The notes: generated by a model not told the origin, from the letters alone. DNA of 64,000 bases from Maribacter aquivivus (GCF_900142175.1 NZ_FQZX01000004.1:106998-170997); one strand, 5' to 3'; shown: positions 9,707-18,824, counted from the first letter of the stretch. Program-made: numbers and translations.

Positions 9707-10684
9707 TTATTTGTATAAAACTCTTTTAACAGCTTCAACCACATCTTTATGATTAGGTAACCACTCTGCCAATAGTACTGGAGAATATGGTGCTGGTGTA
9801 TCTGCAGTGTTTATTTTAACAACTGGTGCATCTAAATAATCAAATGCATGCGCTTGTATATGATATGTAATTTCTGTTGCTACATTGCCAAATGGCCAAG
9901 CTTCTTCTAAAATCACTAAACGGTTTGTCTTTTTAACAGATTTTAAAATAGCTTCGTAATCTAAAGGTTTTACTGTACGTAAATCTATAATCTCACAGCT
10001 AATACCTTCTTTTTCTAATTCATCGGCAGCTTTATCTGCTTCCTTAATAATCTTTCCAAAAGAAACAATAGTTACGTCTTTACCTTCTCTACGAATATCT
10101 GCAACACCTAATGGAATAGTGTAATCACCTTCTGGCACTTCACCTTTATCACCATACATTTGCTCAGACTCCATAAATATTACAGGGTCATTATCGCGAA
10201 TTGCAGCTTTCAATAATCCTTTTGCATCTGCTGGGTTAGATGGCACTACTACTTTTAAACCCGGACAGTTGGCATACCAACTCTCAAAAGCCTGTGAGTG
10301 CGTCGCCGCCAATTGGCCTGCTGAACCTGTAGGACCTCTAAATACTATAGGACAAGGAAATTGACCTCCAGACATTTGTCTGATCTTAGCCGCGTTATTT
10401 ATAATTTGATCAATACCTACCAACGCAAAGTTGAAGGTCATGAACTCTATAATAGGTCTATTACCGGTCATAGTCGAACCAACGCCTATACCTGCAAATC
10501 CAAGTTCTGATATTGGAGTATCAATAACCCTCTTTGGGCCAAACTCATCCAACATACCCTTGGAAGCCTTATATGCGCCATTATATTCAGCTACCTCTTC
10601 ACCCATTAAATAGATAGATTCATCCTTCCTCATTTCTTCGGACATGGCCTCGGCTATTGCTTGCCTAAATTGTAGTGTTTTCAT
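9707..10684 (-). CDS. pdhB: Pyruvate dehydrogenase E1 component, beta subunit
   Basis: The beta chain (325 aa) of the thiamine-diphosphate E1 heterotetramer converts pyruvate to acetyl-lipoyl-E2 together with PdhA. Conserved blocks are GEEVAEYNGAYK, RVIDTPISELGFAGIGVG, the GPTGSAGQLAATHSQ segment and the C-terminal EEAWPFGNVATEI. The E1 alpha and E2 genes are about 20 kb away at 30407-33053, so the complex is encoded at two loci. This is common in Flavobacteriia. The gene is transcribed divergently from etfB. A TATTTTTG -7 element upstream resembles that of pdhA, which could help balance expression. Confidence 0.95.
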   Translation of the reverse strand: MKTLQFRQAIAEAMSEEMRKDESIYLMGEEVAEYNGAYKASKGMLDEFGPKRVIDTPISELGFAGIGVGSTMTGNRPIIEFMTFNFALVGIDQIINNAAKIRQMSGGQFPCPIVFRGPTGSAGQLAATHSQAFESWYANCPGLKVVVPSNPADAKGLLKAAIRDNDPVIFMESEQMYGDKGEVPEGDYTIPLGVADIRREGKDVTIVSFGKIIKEADKAADELEKEGISCEIIDLRTVKPLDYEAILKSVKKTNRLVILEEAWPFGNVATEITYHIQAHAFDYLDAPVVKINTADTPAPYSPVLLAEWLPNHKDVVEAVKRVLYK

Positions 10685-10725
10685 GTATGGTAAATATTAT
10701 TCTTTGTTATATGCTAGAAAGCAAG

Positions 10726-10733
10726 CAAAAATA
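10726..10733 (-). promoter_or_regulatory. Putative -7 element of pdhB
   Basis: On the minus strand this reads TATTTTTG, a full match to the Bacteroidota TAnnTTTG consensus. It lies about 42 bases upstream of the pdhB ATG. No convincing -33 TTTG was seen. Confidence 0.5.
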
Positions 10734-10782
10734 TGAAATATAATATCAAAAAATAGAATGCCAGATTTAAAAAAAGTTATAA

Positions 10783-10808
10783 AATTTACTATGCATGCAT
10801 AGTAAATT
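10783..10808. promoter_or_regulatory. Perfect 26-bp palindrome upstream of etfB (candidate operator)
   Basis: The left arm AATTTACTATGCA and its exact complement meet at a central ATGCATGCAT, with no mismatch over 26 bp. The palindrome ends 15 bases before a TATCTTCG -7-like element. It therefore covers the position expected for the -33 box of the etfB promoter, which fits a repressor site. The binding protein is unknown, and no regulator gene is adjacent. Confidence 0.7.
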
Positions 10809-10822
10809 AGGATTTAAATAGC

Positions 10823-10830
10823 TATCTTCG
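10823..10830 (+). promoter_or_regulatory. Putative -7 element of etfBA
   Basis: TATCTTCG differs from TAnnTTTG at one position and lies 28 bases upstream of the etfB ATG. The 26-bp palindrome occupies the -33 region. Confidence 0.45.
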
Positions 10831-10857
10831 TCTTCATTGATATAAAGTTTTTTAAAC

Positions 10858-11598
10858 ATGAAGATATTAGTTTGCATAAGTAATGTTCCAGACACTACGT
10901 CTAAGATAAATTTCACAGATGGCGATACCAAATTTGACACCAACGGTGTACAGTTTGTAATTAACCCGAATGATGAATTCGGTTTAACTAGAGCTATGTG
11001 GTTTAAAGAAAAACAAGGCGCTACAGTGCATATTGCTACTGTTGGCGGACCTACTGTTGAACCTACAATGCGCAAGGCACTTGCCATAGGCGCAGATGAA
11101 GCTTTTAGAATCAATACAGAACCTACTGACGGGTTTTCTGTTGCTCAACAACTTGCAGAAGTTGTTAAGAACGGAGGTTACGATTTGGTAATAGGCGGTA
11201 GAGAATCTATTGATTATAATGGCGGTATGGTACCTGGTATTTTGGCTTCTTTAACCAATATGAATTTCATCAATTCTTGTATTAGTCTTGAAATTGACGG
11301 AAACAATGTTACTGCTGTTAGAGAAATCGATGGTGGAAAAGAAAAATTAAGTAGCTCTCTACCTTTAGTAGTAGGCGGGCAAAAAGGTCTTGTTGAAGAA
11401 AGTGATTTACGTATACCTAATATGCGTGGTATTATGATGGCAAGAAAGAAAGCATTAACTGTTGTTGAACCTGTAGATGCAATCAAAGCTACCGAAGACA
11501 AAAAATTCGACAAACCAGCTCCAAAAGGTCAAGTTAAACTTGTCGATAGTGTAGATCAATTGATTGATCTTTTACATAATGAAGCCAAAGTCATTTAA
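10858..11598 (+). CDS. etfB: Electron transfer flavoprotein subunit beta
   Basis: The beta subunit (246 aa) binds AMP and pairs with EtfA to accept electrons from acyl-CoA dehydrogenases and related flavoproteins. Electrons pass on to ETF:quinone oxidoreductase. The N-terminus MKILVCISNVPDT and the GGRESIDYNGGMVPG segment are family hallmarks. DLRIPNMRGIMMARKK is the recognition-loop region near residues 180-195. etfA follows after 38 bases on the same strand. The gene sits behind the 26-bp palindrome, suggesting regulated expression. A likely electron donor, an acyl-CoA dehydrogenase, is encoded at 55874-57013. Confidence 0.95.
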   Translation: MKILVCISNVPDTTSKINFTDGDTKFDTNGVQFVINPNDEFGLTRAMWFKEKQGATVHIATVGGPTVEPTMRKALAIGADEAFRINTEPTDGFSVAQQLAEVVKNGGYDLVIGGRESIDYNGGMVPGILASLTNMNFINSCISLEIDGNNVTAVREIDGGKEKLSSSLPLVVGGQKGLVEESDLRIPNMRGIMMARKKALTVVEPVDAIKATEDKKFDKPAPKGQVKLVDSVDQLIDLLHNEAKVI

Positions 11599-11636
11599 TA
11601 ACCTATATAGATAGGTAATCATTAAAAACAAAAAAG

Positions 11637-12605
11637 ATGTCAGTTTTAGTATATACAGAATCAGAACAAGGAAAATTTAAAAAGAATGCATTCGAGGTTG
11701 CCTCTTACGCTTCTGCAGTTGCCAAAATGATGGGCACAACTGTTACCGCAATAGCTTTCAACACTACCGAGGGAGAATCTCTTGGTGAATACGGAGTTTC
11801 TAAAGTAATGAACGTTAAAGACGGTTCATTAGAAACTTTTAACGCTGGTGGCTTCGCAGCATCTATTGCTGAAGCAGTAAAAAGTACAGACGCAAAGGTT
11901 GTTATTTTGAGCTCAAGTACAGATACAAAGTATTTAGCTCCCTTATTAGCTGCCAAACTATCTGCTGGCTACGCACCAAATGTAGTTCAGGCGCCAGATA
12001 GCACTTCGCCGTTTGTGGTTAAAAGAACCGCTTTCAGTAATAAAGGTTTTGCACACACTCAAATAGATACCGATATTAAAATAGTAGGTGTATCTAATAA
12101 TGCTTTTGGTGCTCACGAAAACAAAACAGAAATTTCTGTTGAAGAAATAAGTGGTGCTGCCGATGCTGCTACAAATGACACCAAATCTGTTGAAATAGAT
12201 AAAGTTGTTGGTAAAGCTACTATAGCAGATGCCGATATTGTTGTTTCTGCAGGTAGAGGGATGAAAGGACCGGAAAACTGGGGAATGATAGAAGAACTAG
12301 CAGATATTTTAGGAGCCGCAACGGCTTGTTCCAAACCTGTATCTGATCTTGGCTGGAGACCTCACGGCGAGCACGTTGGACAAACAGGAAAGCCCGTAGC
12401 AAGTAATCTTTACATTGCCATCGGTATTTCTGGAGCGATTCAACATTTAGCAGGAGTAAGCTCTTCTAAAACAAAAGTTGTAATCAATAATGACCCTGAA
12501 GCACCTTTCTTTAAAGCTGCTGATTACGGTATTGTTGGAGACGCCTTTGAAGTAGTTCCTCAATTGATTGAAAAATTAAAGGATTTTAAAGCACAAAACG
12601 CGTAA
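11637..12605 (+). CDS. etfA: Electron transfer flavoprotein subunit alpha
   Basis: The FAD-binding subunit (322 aa) of ETF. The C-terminal domain carries the FAD motif in order: SAGRGMKGPENW, GWRPHGEHVGQTGK, then IAIGISGAIQHLAG and INNDPEAPFFKAADYG. It is co-directional with etfB and only 38 bases downstream, so the two form one operon. A hairpin terminator ends the operon. The arrangement etfB-etfA without fix-type genes points to the housekeeping ETF of fatty-acid and amino-acid oxidation rather than a bifurcating ETF. Confidence 0.95.
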   Translation: MSVLVYTESEQGKFKKNAFEVASYASAVAKMMGTTVTAIAFNTTEGESLGEYGVSKVMNVKDGSLETFNAGGFAASIAEAVKSTDAKVVILSSSTDTKYLAPLLAAKLSAGYAPNVVQAPDSTSPFVVKRTAFSNKGFAHTQIDTDIKIVGVSNNAFGAHENKTEISVEEISGAADAATNDTKSVEIDKVVGKATIADADIVVSAGRGMKGPENWGMIEELADILGAATACSKPVSDLGWRPHGEHVGQTGKPVASNLYIAIGISGAIQHLAGVSSSKTKVVINNDPEAPFFKAADYGIVGDAFEVVPQLIEKLKDFKAQNA

Positions 12606-12632
12606 TTTTTTGTTATTTTGTGCCCCTTAAAG

Positions 12633-12678
12633 GGCTGTTCGTATAGTTGGAACCCCAAGTATTCGAACAGCCTTTTTT
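12633..12678 (+). terminator. Intrinsic terminator of etfBA
   Basis: GGCTGTTCG pairs perfectly with CGAACAGCC across a 22-base loop and is followed by six T. The large loop is unusual, but the stem and T tract are clear. Confidence 0.8.
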
Positions 12679-12690
12679 AGTTAAAAACCT

Positions 12691-13320
12691 ATGAGTCTAG
12701 TACGATTAAAAATAAAAGGTATCTCTTACAGCCAAACTCAGAACGGAGCTTATGCTCTTATTTTGAACGAAGTTGAAGGCGATAGAAAATTACCTATAGT
12801 CATTGGCGCTTTTGAAGCTCAATCCATAGCAATTGCTTTGGAAAAAGAGATAAAGCCCCCAAGACCACTTACTCACGACCTATTTAAAAATTTCTCAGAC
12901 AGGTTTGATATCGTTATCAAACAGGTGATTATACATAAATTGGTTGATGGCGTATTTTACTCTAGCATCATTTGCGAAAGAGACGGTATTGAAGAAATCA
13001 TTGACGCAAGAACTAGTGATGCAATTGCCTTGGCATTGCGTTTCAATGCTCCTATATTCACCTATAAGACTATATTGGACAAAGCTGGTATTTTCTTGAA
13101 ATTCTCATCTAAAGAGAAAGATCAAAAAGATAACGACGATAGTATTATGGTCGATGAAATTTTGCAAGAAGGGGAAACTATAGAAATAGAATCTGGTGCA
13201 AGCGATGGCTACACAGAACTTACTATAGATGAATTAGAAGCAGAATTAAAAAAGGCAGTCACCAACGAAGACTACGAAAAGGCGGCAAAACTGAGAGATG
13301 AAATCTCTAAACGCAACTAA
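12691..13320 (+). CDS. Bifunctional nuclease family protein (DUF151) with UVR motif
   Basis: Residues 1-135 form the BFN/DUF151 domain (GISYSQTQNGAYALIL, GAFEAQSIAIALE, RTSDAIALALRF). The C-terminal 35 residues (ELEAELKKAVTNEDYEKAAK) form a UvrB/UvrC-type UVR interaction motif. Members with this layout are widespread in Bacteroidota. Some plant members have reported nuclease activity, but the bacterial role is not settled. It starts right after the etf terminator and is followed 17 bases later by the nucleoside transporter, so those two may be cotranscribed. Confidence 0.85.
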   Translation: MSLVRLKIKGISYSQTQNGAYALILNEVEGDRKLPIVIGAFEAQSIAIALEKEIKPPRPLTHDLFKNFSDRFDIVIKQVIIHKLVDGVFYSSIICERDGIEEIIDARTSDAIALALRFNAPIFTYKTILDKAGIFLKFSSKEKDQKDNDDSIMVDEILQEGETIEIESGASDGYTELTIDELEAELKKAVTNEDYEKAAKLRDEISKRN

Positions 13321-13337
13321 ACATTAAATTATAGTTT

Positions 13338-14798
13338 ATGAAAAAGGGCAAATGGTTGCTATTTTTTGCACTGATTCTTACCACAATTACTTTTGCTCAA
13401 GACGTAGACGTAACTCAACCTTTACAAAGTACAACTGACACCACTTTGGCTGAAGATGTTGCTACTGCTGGTGTTATGGGAATGGAAATCAATGAAGGAT
13501 TTTCTTTCAACAGTCTCGGCAGAGGAGTTTTAGGCATGGTAGTCTTATTATTTTTAGCCTTTTTATTCAGCTCTAACAGGAGAGCCATTAATTGGAAAAC
13601 TGTAGGTATAGGTCTGGCTCTTCAATTGGTTATTGCCGTTGGCGTACTAAAAATACCTTTCGTACAATTAGTTTTTGAACAAATAGGAAGAATCTTTGTC
13701 AGCATACTAGAATTTACACGTGCGGGCAGTAAATTCCTTTTTGAAGGTTTAGTCGTTGATACTGGTACTTTTGGATACATTTTTGCTTTTCAAGTACTAC
13801 CAACAATCATATTTTTCTCAGCTCTTACATCCTTACTATTTTATTTAGGATTAATACAAAAAGTAGTAAAATGGCTTGCTTGGGCACTTTCTAAAACCTT
13901 GGGTATTTCAGGACCTGAAAGTCTTTCTGTTGCCGGAAACATCTTTCTTGGGCAGACAGAAGCACCTCTTTTAATAAAAGCATACCTAGAAAAAATGACC
14001 AAATCAGAGATTCTGCTGGTTATGATTGGTGGTATGGCAACCGTTGCCGGTGCTGTTTTAGCTGCCTACATTGGGTTTTTAGGTGGTGAAGATGAATTGC
14101 TACAGTTGGTATTTGCGAAACATTTATTAGCTGCCTCCGTTATGGCTGCTCCTGGAGCGATTGTAATTTCTAAAATACTATATCCACAGACAGAAGAAGT
14201 AAATACTGAAGTTCATGTCTCTTCTGAAAAGATTGGCGCCAACGTATTAGATGCTATAGCAAATGGTACTACAGAAGGACTAAGGCTAGCTGTTAATGTA
14301 GGTGCTATGCTTTTAGTTTTCGTAGCCATTATTGCGATGGTCAACGGTATTCTAGAATGGACCGGAGATTTTACTCACTTAAATAGCTGGATAGCTGAAA
14401 ATACCTCGTATTCTAAATTCTCTCTCGAAGCAATTCTAGGCACTATATTTGCCCCTTTAATGTGGTTAATCGGGGTAGCCAATGAAGACATCATGCTTAT
14501 GGGTCAATTGCTAGGCATTAAATTAGTGGCAAGTGAATTTGTAGGCTATATACAATTAGCAGAACTTAAAGATCTTAGCACCTTACCACATTTAAAGTTT
14601 AACAAGTCTGTTATTATGGCTACCTATATGTTATGTGGCTTTGCAAACTTTGCATCTATTGGTATTCAAATAGGTGGTATTGGATCACTAGCACCAGGAC
14701 AAAGAAAGACGCTATCTGAATTTGGAATGAAAGCTGTTCTTGGTGGTTCTTTAGCATCATTACTTTCTGCAACTATTGCAGGTATGATTTTAGGGTAA
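13338..14798 (+). CDS. Concentrative nucleoside transporter (NupC/CNT family)
   Basis: A multi-helix inner-membrane symporter importing nucleosides with Na+ or H+. After a signal-peptide-like start (WLLFFALILTTITFAQ) there is a roughly 40-residue extracytoplasmic segment, then the CNT fold. Family blocks include GNIFLGQTEAPLLIKAYL (nucleoside-binding HP1 region), GGMATVAGAVLAAY and a C-terminal GFANFASIGIQIGGIGSLAP segment. The cleavable N-terminal extension is typical of Bacteroidota members. It fits with thyA and cdd in the window as part of pyrimidine salvage. The coupling ion is not determined. Confidence 0.92.
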   Translation: MKKGKWLLFFALILTTITFAQDVDVTQPLQSTTDTTLAEDVATAGVMGMEINEGFSFNSLGRGVLGMVVLLFLAFLFSSNRRAINWKTVGIGLALQLVIAVGVLKIPFVQLVFEQIGRIFVSILEFTRAGSKFLFEGLVVDTGTFGYIFAFQVLPTIIFFSALTSLLFYLGLIQKVVKWLAWALSKTLGISGPESLSVAGNIFLGQTEAPLLIKAYLEKMTKSEILLVMIGGMATVAGAVLAAYIGFLGGEDELLQLVFAKHLLAASVMAAPGAIVISKILYPQTEEVNTEVHVSSEKIGANVLDAIANGTTEGLRLAVNVGAMLLVFVAIIAMVNGILEWTGDFTHLNSWIAENTSYSKFSLEAILGTIFAPLMWLIGVANEDIMLMGQLLGIKLVASEFVGYIQLAELKDLSTLPHLKFNKSVIMATYMLCGFANFASIGIQIGGIGSLAPGQRKTLSEFGMKAVLGGSLASLLSATIAGMILG

Positions 14799-14878
14799 CT
14801 TATATTTTCAACTTTAATTTAGTTAATAAGATCTTTATAACCCTTAATTTAATTTCGTTCAAAAATTCATCGAAATAG

Positions 14879-14912
14879 TATTTTTGTAATCTGCCAACAA
14901 GTTAGTTTGGCA
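14879..14912 (+). promoter_or_regulatory. Putative thyA promoter with inverted repeat at the start site
   Basis: TATTTTTG (14879-14886) matches TAnnTTTG. Six bases later begins the inverted repeat TGCCAA-N9-TTGGCA (14892-14912), which would sit on the predicted start site and in the leader. thyA starts at 14932. The repeat could be an operator or a short leader hairpin. Confidence 0.5.
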
Positions 14913-14931
14913 TTTATATAATTCTATTGCT

Positions 14932-15756
14932 ATGAAACAATACCACGACCTTTTAAAACATGTTCTTAATGAAGGAAACCAAAAAGGCGACCGTACAGGA
15001 ACCGGAACTAAAAGTGTTTTTGGGTATCAGATGAGATTTGACCTCAGCGAAGGTTTCCCTATGGTTACCACCAAAAAATTACATTTAAAATCTATTGTAT
15101 ATGAACTACTTTGGTTTTTAAAAGGTGATACCAACATCAAGTATTTACAAGAAAACGGTGTTCGTATTTGGAACGAATGGGCTGATGAAAATGGAGATCT
15201 AGGTCCTGTTTATGGTCATCAATGGCGTAATTGGAATGATGATGAAATTGATCAAATTAAAGAAGTAGTTCATTCTTTAAAAACCAACCCAAACAGCAGA
15301 AGAATGTTAGTATCTGCTTGGAACCCTAGCGTATTGCCAGATACTTCTAAATCATTTTCTGAGAATGTTTCTGATGGTAAAGCTGCATTACCGCCTTGCC
15401 ATGCCTTCTTTCAGTTTTATGTTGCCGACGGTAAATTATCTTGTCAATTGTACCAGCGTAGTGCAGATATCTTTTTAGGTGTACCATTCAATATTGCATC
15501 TTACGCATTATTTACCATGATGATGGCTCAGGTATGTGGCTATGAAGCTGGTGATTTTATCCACACTTTCGGTGACGCCCACATATATAATAACCATATG
15601 GAGCAGGTTGAATTACAACTAAGCAGAGAGCCTAGAGCTTTACCTAAAATGAAAATGAATCCGGAAGTGAAAGATATTTTTGATTTCAAATTCGAAGATT
15701 TTGAATTGGTAGATTACAACCCACATCCTCATATAAAAGGGAAAGTAGCTATCTAA
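14932..15756 (+). CDS. thyA: Thymidylate synthase
   Basis: Converts dUMP and methylene-THF to dTMP and DHF. The catalytic Cys is C156 in [11 protein letters not shown]. The N-terminal [13 protein letters not shown] loop, the phosphate-binding [11 protein letters not shown] and the dUMP-binding [18 protein letters not shown] block are all intact. Compared with E. coli ThyA (Cys146) there is an insertion of about 10 residues just before the active-site loop (around 136-150), as in some other bacteria. Dihydrofolate reductase, needed to recycle DHF, is at 20855. The next gene starts 4 bases after the stop. Confidence 0.97.
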   Translation: MKQYHDLLKHVLNEGNQKGDRTGTGTKSVFGYQMRFDLSEGFPMVTTKKLHLKSIVYELLWFLKGDTNIKYLQENGVRIWNEWADENGDLGPVYGHQWRNWNDDEIDQIKEVVHSLKTNPNSRRMLVSAWNPSVLPDTSKSFSENVSDGKAALPPCHAFFQFYVADGKLSCQLYQRSADIFLGVPFNIASYALFTMMMAQVCGYEAGDFIHTFGDAHIYNNHMEQVELQLSREPRALPKMKMNPEVKDIFDFKFEDFELVDYNPHPHIKGKVAI

Positions 15757-15759
15757 ACT

Positions 15760-16575
15760 ATGAAAATAAAAGCATCAATTTTACTTATCGTTTGCACCTT
15801 CATTTCAATGAACTGTTTTTCGCAAGACGATTCTATTTACTTTCCGCAAGAGGAAATCGTTATTGATCAGTGTGCCGATGCTTTAGATAAAAATGACTGC
15901 TTAAGTTATAAAATTGAAGACGAAGTACTTGATATTCTAGAGGGTTTATTTAAAAAAAGGAACCAGGAAATTGATACGTTAAAAGCAAGAATCACTTTTG
16001 AATTAAATGATTTAAATCAGATTAATGATGAAAGAACTCATACTTACATCAATGATAAAAAACTGAATAAAAAATTCACTAAAGAGCTCAATCAAAGAAT
16101 TGCTGAATTGCATGTTTTAAGAGTCGATAATAAAAAGCCCGATATTTACAGACCAAAATACTTTTTGAATTACGATTATTTAACTAGCAATAATCAATTA
16201 AACAAAATTCCCTTAGATAGTAATTTCATTTTCAAAGGCGGTGTTATTGAAGAAGTTCCTTTATTTCCAAATCAGACAAGGGTAAATGCCCAAACAGATA
16301 GAAAAACGTTTAATACTCTAATGCAACTTCATATTGGTTCTAATTTTGTTTATCCAAAAGAAGCTATTGCAAAAAAGGTCAGTGGCAGAGTAAGTATTAT
16401 GTTTTTGGTTGATAAAGAAGGAAATGTTGGCAACATTAAAACAAAAGGTCCTGCACCTATTTTAGAAAATGAAGCTAGAAGAATTATTTCCCTATTACCA
16501 AAGCTTCAACCTGGCCGTCAAAATGGTCTTCCCGTAAAGATTCCGTATTCTATCCCTATTAACTTCAAGCTTTAA
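15760..16575 (+). CDS. Secreted TonB C-terminal domain protein without membrane anchor
   Basis: A signal peptide (LLIVCTFISMNCFSQ, residues 7-21) is followed by a coiled-coil-prone charged segment (about 55-130). A TonB C-terminal domain occupies about 165-271 (EEVPLFPNQT, GRVSIMFLVDKEGN, IPINFKL). That domain aligns well with the anchored TonB at 3204-3908. No helix remains after signal cleavage, so the protein should be periplasmic or attached elsewhere and could not transduce proton-motive force alone. Cys19 is not in a good lipobox. It lies 4 bases after thyA, probably cotranscribed. The role is unknown. Confidence 0.75.
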   Translation: MKIKASILLIVCTFISMNCFSQDDSIYFPQEEIVIDQCADALDKNDCLSYKIEDEVLDILEGLFKKRNQEIDTLKARITFELNDLNQINDERTHTYINDKKLNKKFTKELNQRIAELHVLRVDNKKPDIYRPKYFLNYDYLTSNNQLNKIPLDSNFIFKGGVIEEVPLFPNQTRVNAQTDRKTFNTLMQLHIGSNFVYPKEAIAKKVSGRVSIMFLVDKEGNVGNIKTKGPAPILENEARRIISLLPKLQPGRQNGLPVKIPYSIPINFKL

Positions 16576-16650
16576 TAGTATCAATTTCTTAATTTATCAG
16601 GTTAAACTCAATTGAGCATTTTTATTTAACTTTCCATAAAAATTGTTTTC

Positions 16651-17811
16651 ATGGTTAGTACTGATACGTTCTTAGATTTCTTTTTAGAAACCAGAGAACA
16701 CACCGAGGCTATTTGCAAGCCTCTAGAAATTGAAGATTATGTGGTACAACCTATCATAGACGTCTCTCCACCAAAATGGCATCTAGGTCATACAACTTGG
16801 TTTTTTGAAGAATTTATCCTTAAATCATACGATACATCTTATACCGTTTTTGATGAAGATTTTTCATTTGTATTTAACAGCTACTACGAAACCGTAGGCA
16901 AACGTGTTGTTCGTGCCGATCGAGGTAATTTGTCTAGACCTTCAGTAAAGAAGGTGTATGAATACAGACAATATGTAACTCAAGCAATGAAGAGCCTACT
17001 AGAATCTAATGAAGACAGCACATTATTAGCTGTTCTTGAAATTGGTATACATCACGAAAAGCAGCATCAAGAATTGTTGCTTACAGATATTAAATATATT
17101 CTCGGAAACAACCCGCTATTACCTAAATACTCAGATACTTTTCTAGAATTTACCATTGAGAAAGGTACTCAAAGCTGGATTTCTATGACCGAAGGCGTTT
17201 ATGAAATAGGTCATAATTCTACTGACTTCTGTTTTGATAATGAACTAGGTAGACACAAAGTATATCTACATGATTATCAAATATCAAACAAACTTGTTAC
17301 TAACGCCGAATATATAGAATTCATACAGGCAGGCGGGTATAAACGTTTCGACCTTTGGCATGCCGCTGGATGGGATTGGGTACAACAAAACCAAATAACA
17401 TCACCATTATATTGGTACGAGATTGATGGAGTATGGCATTACTATAGCCTTAACGGATTAGCTGAAGTTGATTTAGACGCACCTGTTACCCATATTTCTT
17501 ATTTTGAAGCATTTGCCTTTGCCCAATATAAAGAATGTCGCCTACCTACTGAATTTGAGTGGGAAGCTGCGCAGGAACAATTTAATTGGGGACAACGTTG
17601 GGAATGGACAGAAAGCGCCTACCTACCCTACCCTAATTACAAAAAAGTTGATGGCGCTTTAGGTGAATACAACGGCAAGTTTATGGTGAACCAGAAGGTA
17701 CTTAGGGGCAGCTCAATAGCAACACCTACCAAACACGCAAGACACACCTATCGCAACTTTTTTCCAACTGATTTAAAATGGCAGTTTACCGGAATAAGGT
17801 TAGCTAAATAA
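16651..17811 (+). CDS. egtB: Ergothioneine biosynthesis sulfoxide synthase EgtB
   Basis: A non-haem iron enzyme joining a thiol donor to trimethylhistidine (hercynine). The N-terminal DinB-like domain supplies the iron ligands: H47 in KWHLGHT, and H135 and H139 in the HEKQHQE motif. The C-terminal FGE-like domain (about 175-386) contains LPTEFEWEAA, WEWTESAY, LRGSS and a RNFFPTDLKWQFTGIRLA end. The length (386 aa) is typical of compact bacterial EgtB. The C-terminal block resembles the cysteine-using type and OvoA more than the mycobacterial gamma-Glu-Cys type. That is an inference. egtD follows after 16 bases. Confidence 0.88.
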   Translation: MVSTDTFLDFFLETREHTEAICKPLEIEDYVVQPIIDVSPPKWHLGHTTWFFEEFILKSYDTSYTVFDEDFSFVFNSYYETVGKRVVRADRGNLSRPSVKKVYEYRQYVTQAMKSLLESNEDSTLLAVLEIGIHHEKQHQELLLTDIKYILGNNPLLPKYSDTFLEFTIEKGTQSWISMTEGVYEIGHNSTDFCFDNELGRHKVYLHDYQISNKLVTNAEYIEFIQAGGYKRFDLWHAAGWDWVQQNQITSPLYWYEIDGVWHYYSLNGLAEVDLDAPVTHISYFEAFAFAQYKECRLPTEFEWEAAQEQFNWGQRWEWTESAYLPYPNYKKVDGALGEYNGKFMVNQKVLRGSSIATPTKHARHTYRNFFPTDLKWQFTGIRLAK

Positions 17812-17827
17812 ATACGACAGATTACGT

Positions 17828-18796
17828 ATGCAAGACACAAAAACTACGCTTACCAATACTAGTGAATTTGAAAAAGAAGTTTCTCAAGGCTTGACCAACA
17901 ACCCTAAGCACTTATCTTCAATGTATTTTTACGACAAAAAAGGAGATAAGCTTTTTCAAGATATTATGGCAATGCCTACTTATTATCTAACTGATTCTGA
18001 ATACGAAATTCTTGAAAGCAATAAAGAAGAAATCTCAAATCTGTTTACCGGTTTTGGATCATTTGACTTAATTGAACTTGGTGCTGGAGATGGTAAAAAG
18101 ACTAAAATTCTATTAAAAGAATTCAGCGACAAAAAAATCGACTTCACTTATGTACCTATCGATATTAGTGACAACGCATTAAATCAATTACAGAATTCTA
18201 TTGAAAAAGAACTGCCAGAAGTACAGGTTCAACCTTTTCAAGGAACATATTTTGAAGCTCTTAAAGAAATAAACAATCGCGAGAACAGAAAAATAATTTT
18301 GTTTTTAGGTTCTAATATTGGCAACTTAGAGCATGAACAGGCAGTTGTTTTTATGAATAAGATTCAAAAGCTAATGCAACCAGAAGACTTATTGTTCATG
18401 GGGTTTGACCAAAAGAAAAATCCGCAGACCATATTAGATGCCTATAATGATAAAGAAGGTGTTACCGCAGCATTCAATAAAAATGTTCTTGCTAGAATAA
18501 ATACTGAACTAAATGCAAATTTTGACTTAGAACAGTTTTTACATTGGGAAGTCTACGACCCCGAAACAGGAACCGCAAAGAGTTATTTAGTTTCGAAAAT
18601 TGAACAGACTGTACAAATTGAAAATTTAGACCTAACCGTCCACTTTAAGCAATGGGAAACTATACATACCGAAATTTCACAGAAGTACGATGATGAAATA
18701 ATTACTTGGCTTGCGAAAGAATCTGGGTTAAAAATGACCACTTCGTATGAATCAACAGCATATGGTTATAAAAACTGTGTCTTTAAAAAAGCTTAG
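17828..18796 (+). CDS. egtD: L-histidine N-alpha-methyltransferase EgtD
   Basis: Trimethylates histidine to hercynine using S-adenosylmethionine, the first step to ergothioneine. Family blocks are SSMYFYDKKGDKLFQDI (30-46), the PTYYLTDSEYEIL segment, the SAM-binding LIELGAGDGKKT (81-92), PIDISDNAL, and FLGSNIGNLEH. The length (322 aa) matches known EgtD. It is directly downstream of egtB, and the pair defines the pathway core. No EgtA or EgtC homologue is present nearby. A bidirectional terminator follows. Confidence 0.93.
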   Translation: MQDTKTTLTNTSEFEKEVSQGLTNNPKHLSSMYFYDKKGDKLFQDIMAMPTYYLTDSEYEILESNKEEISNLFTGFGSFDLIELGAGDGKKTKILLKEFSDKKIDFTYVPIDISDNALNQLQNSIEKELPEVQVQPFQGTYFEALKEINNRENRKIILFLGSNIGNLEHEQAVVFMNKIQKLMQPEDLLFMGFDQKKNPQTILDAYNDKEGVTAAFNKNVLARINTELNANFDLEQFLHWEVYDPETGTAKSYLVSKIEQTVQIENLDLTVHFKQWETIHTEISQKYDDEIITWLAKESGLKMTTSYESTAYGYKNCVFKKA

Positions 18797-18824
18797 ATTC
18801 TATTACTAAATAGAATAAAAAAAA

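Noticed and set aside
16651..17811. OvoA (ovothiol) instead of EgtB
   Set aside because: OvoA is usually about 700 aa with a fused C-terminal methyltransferase. Here a separate EgtD follows.
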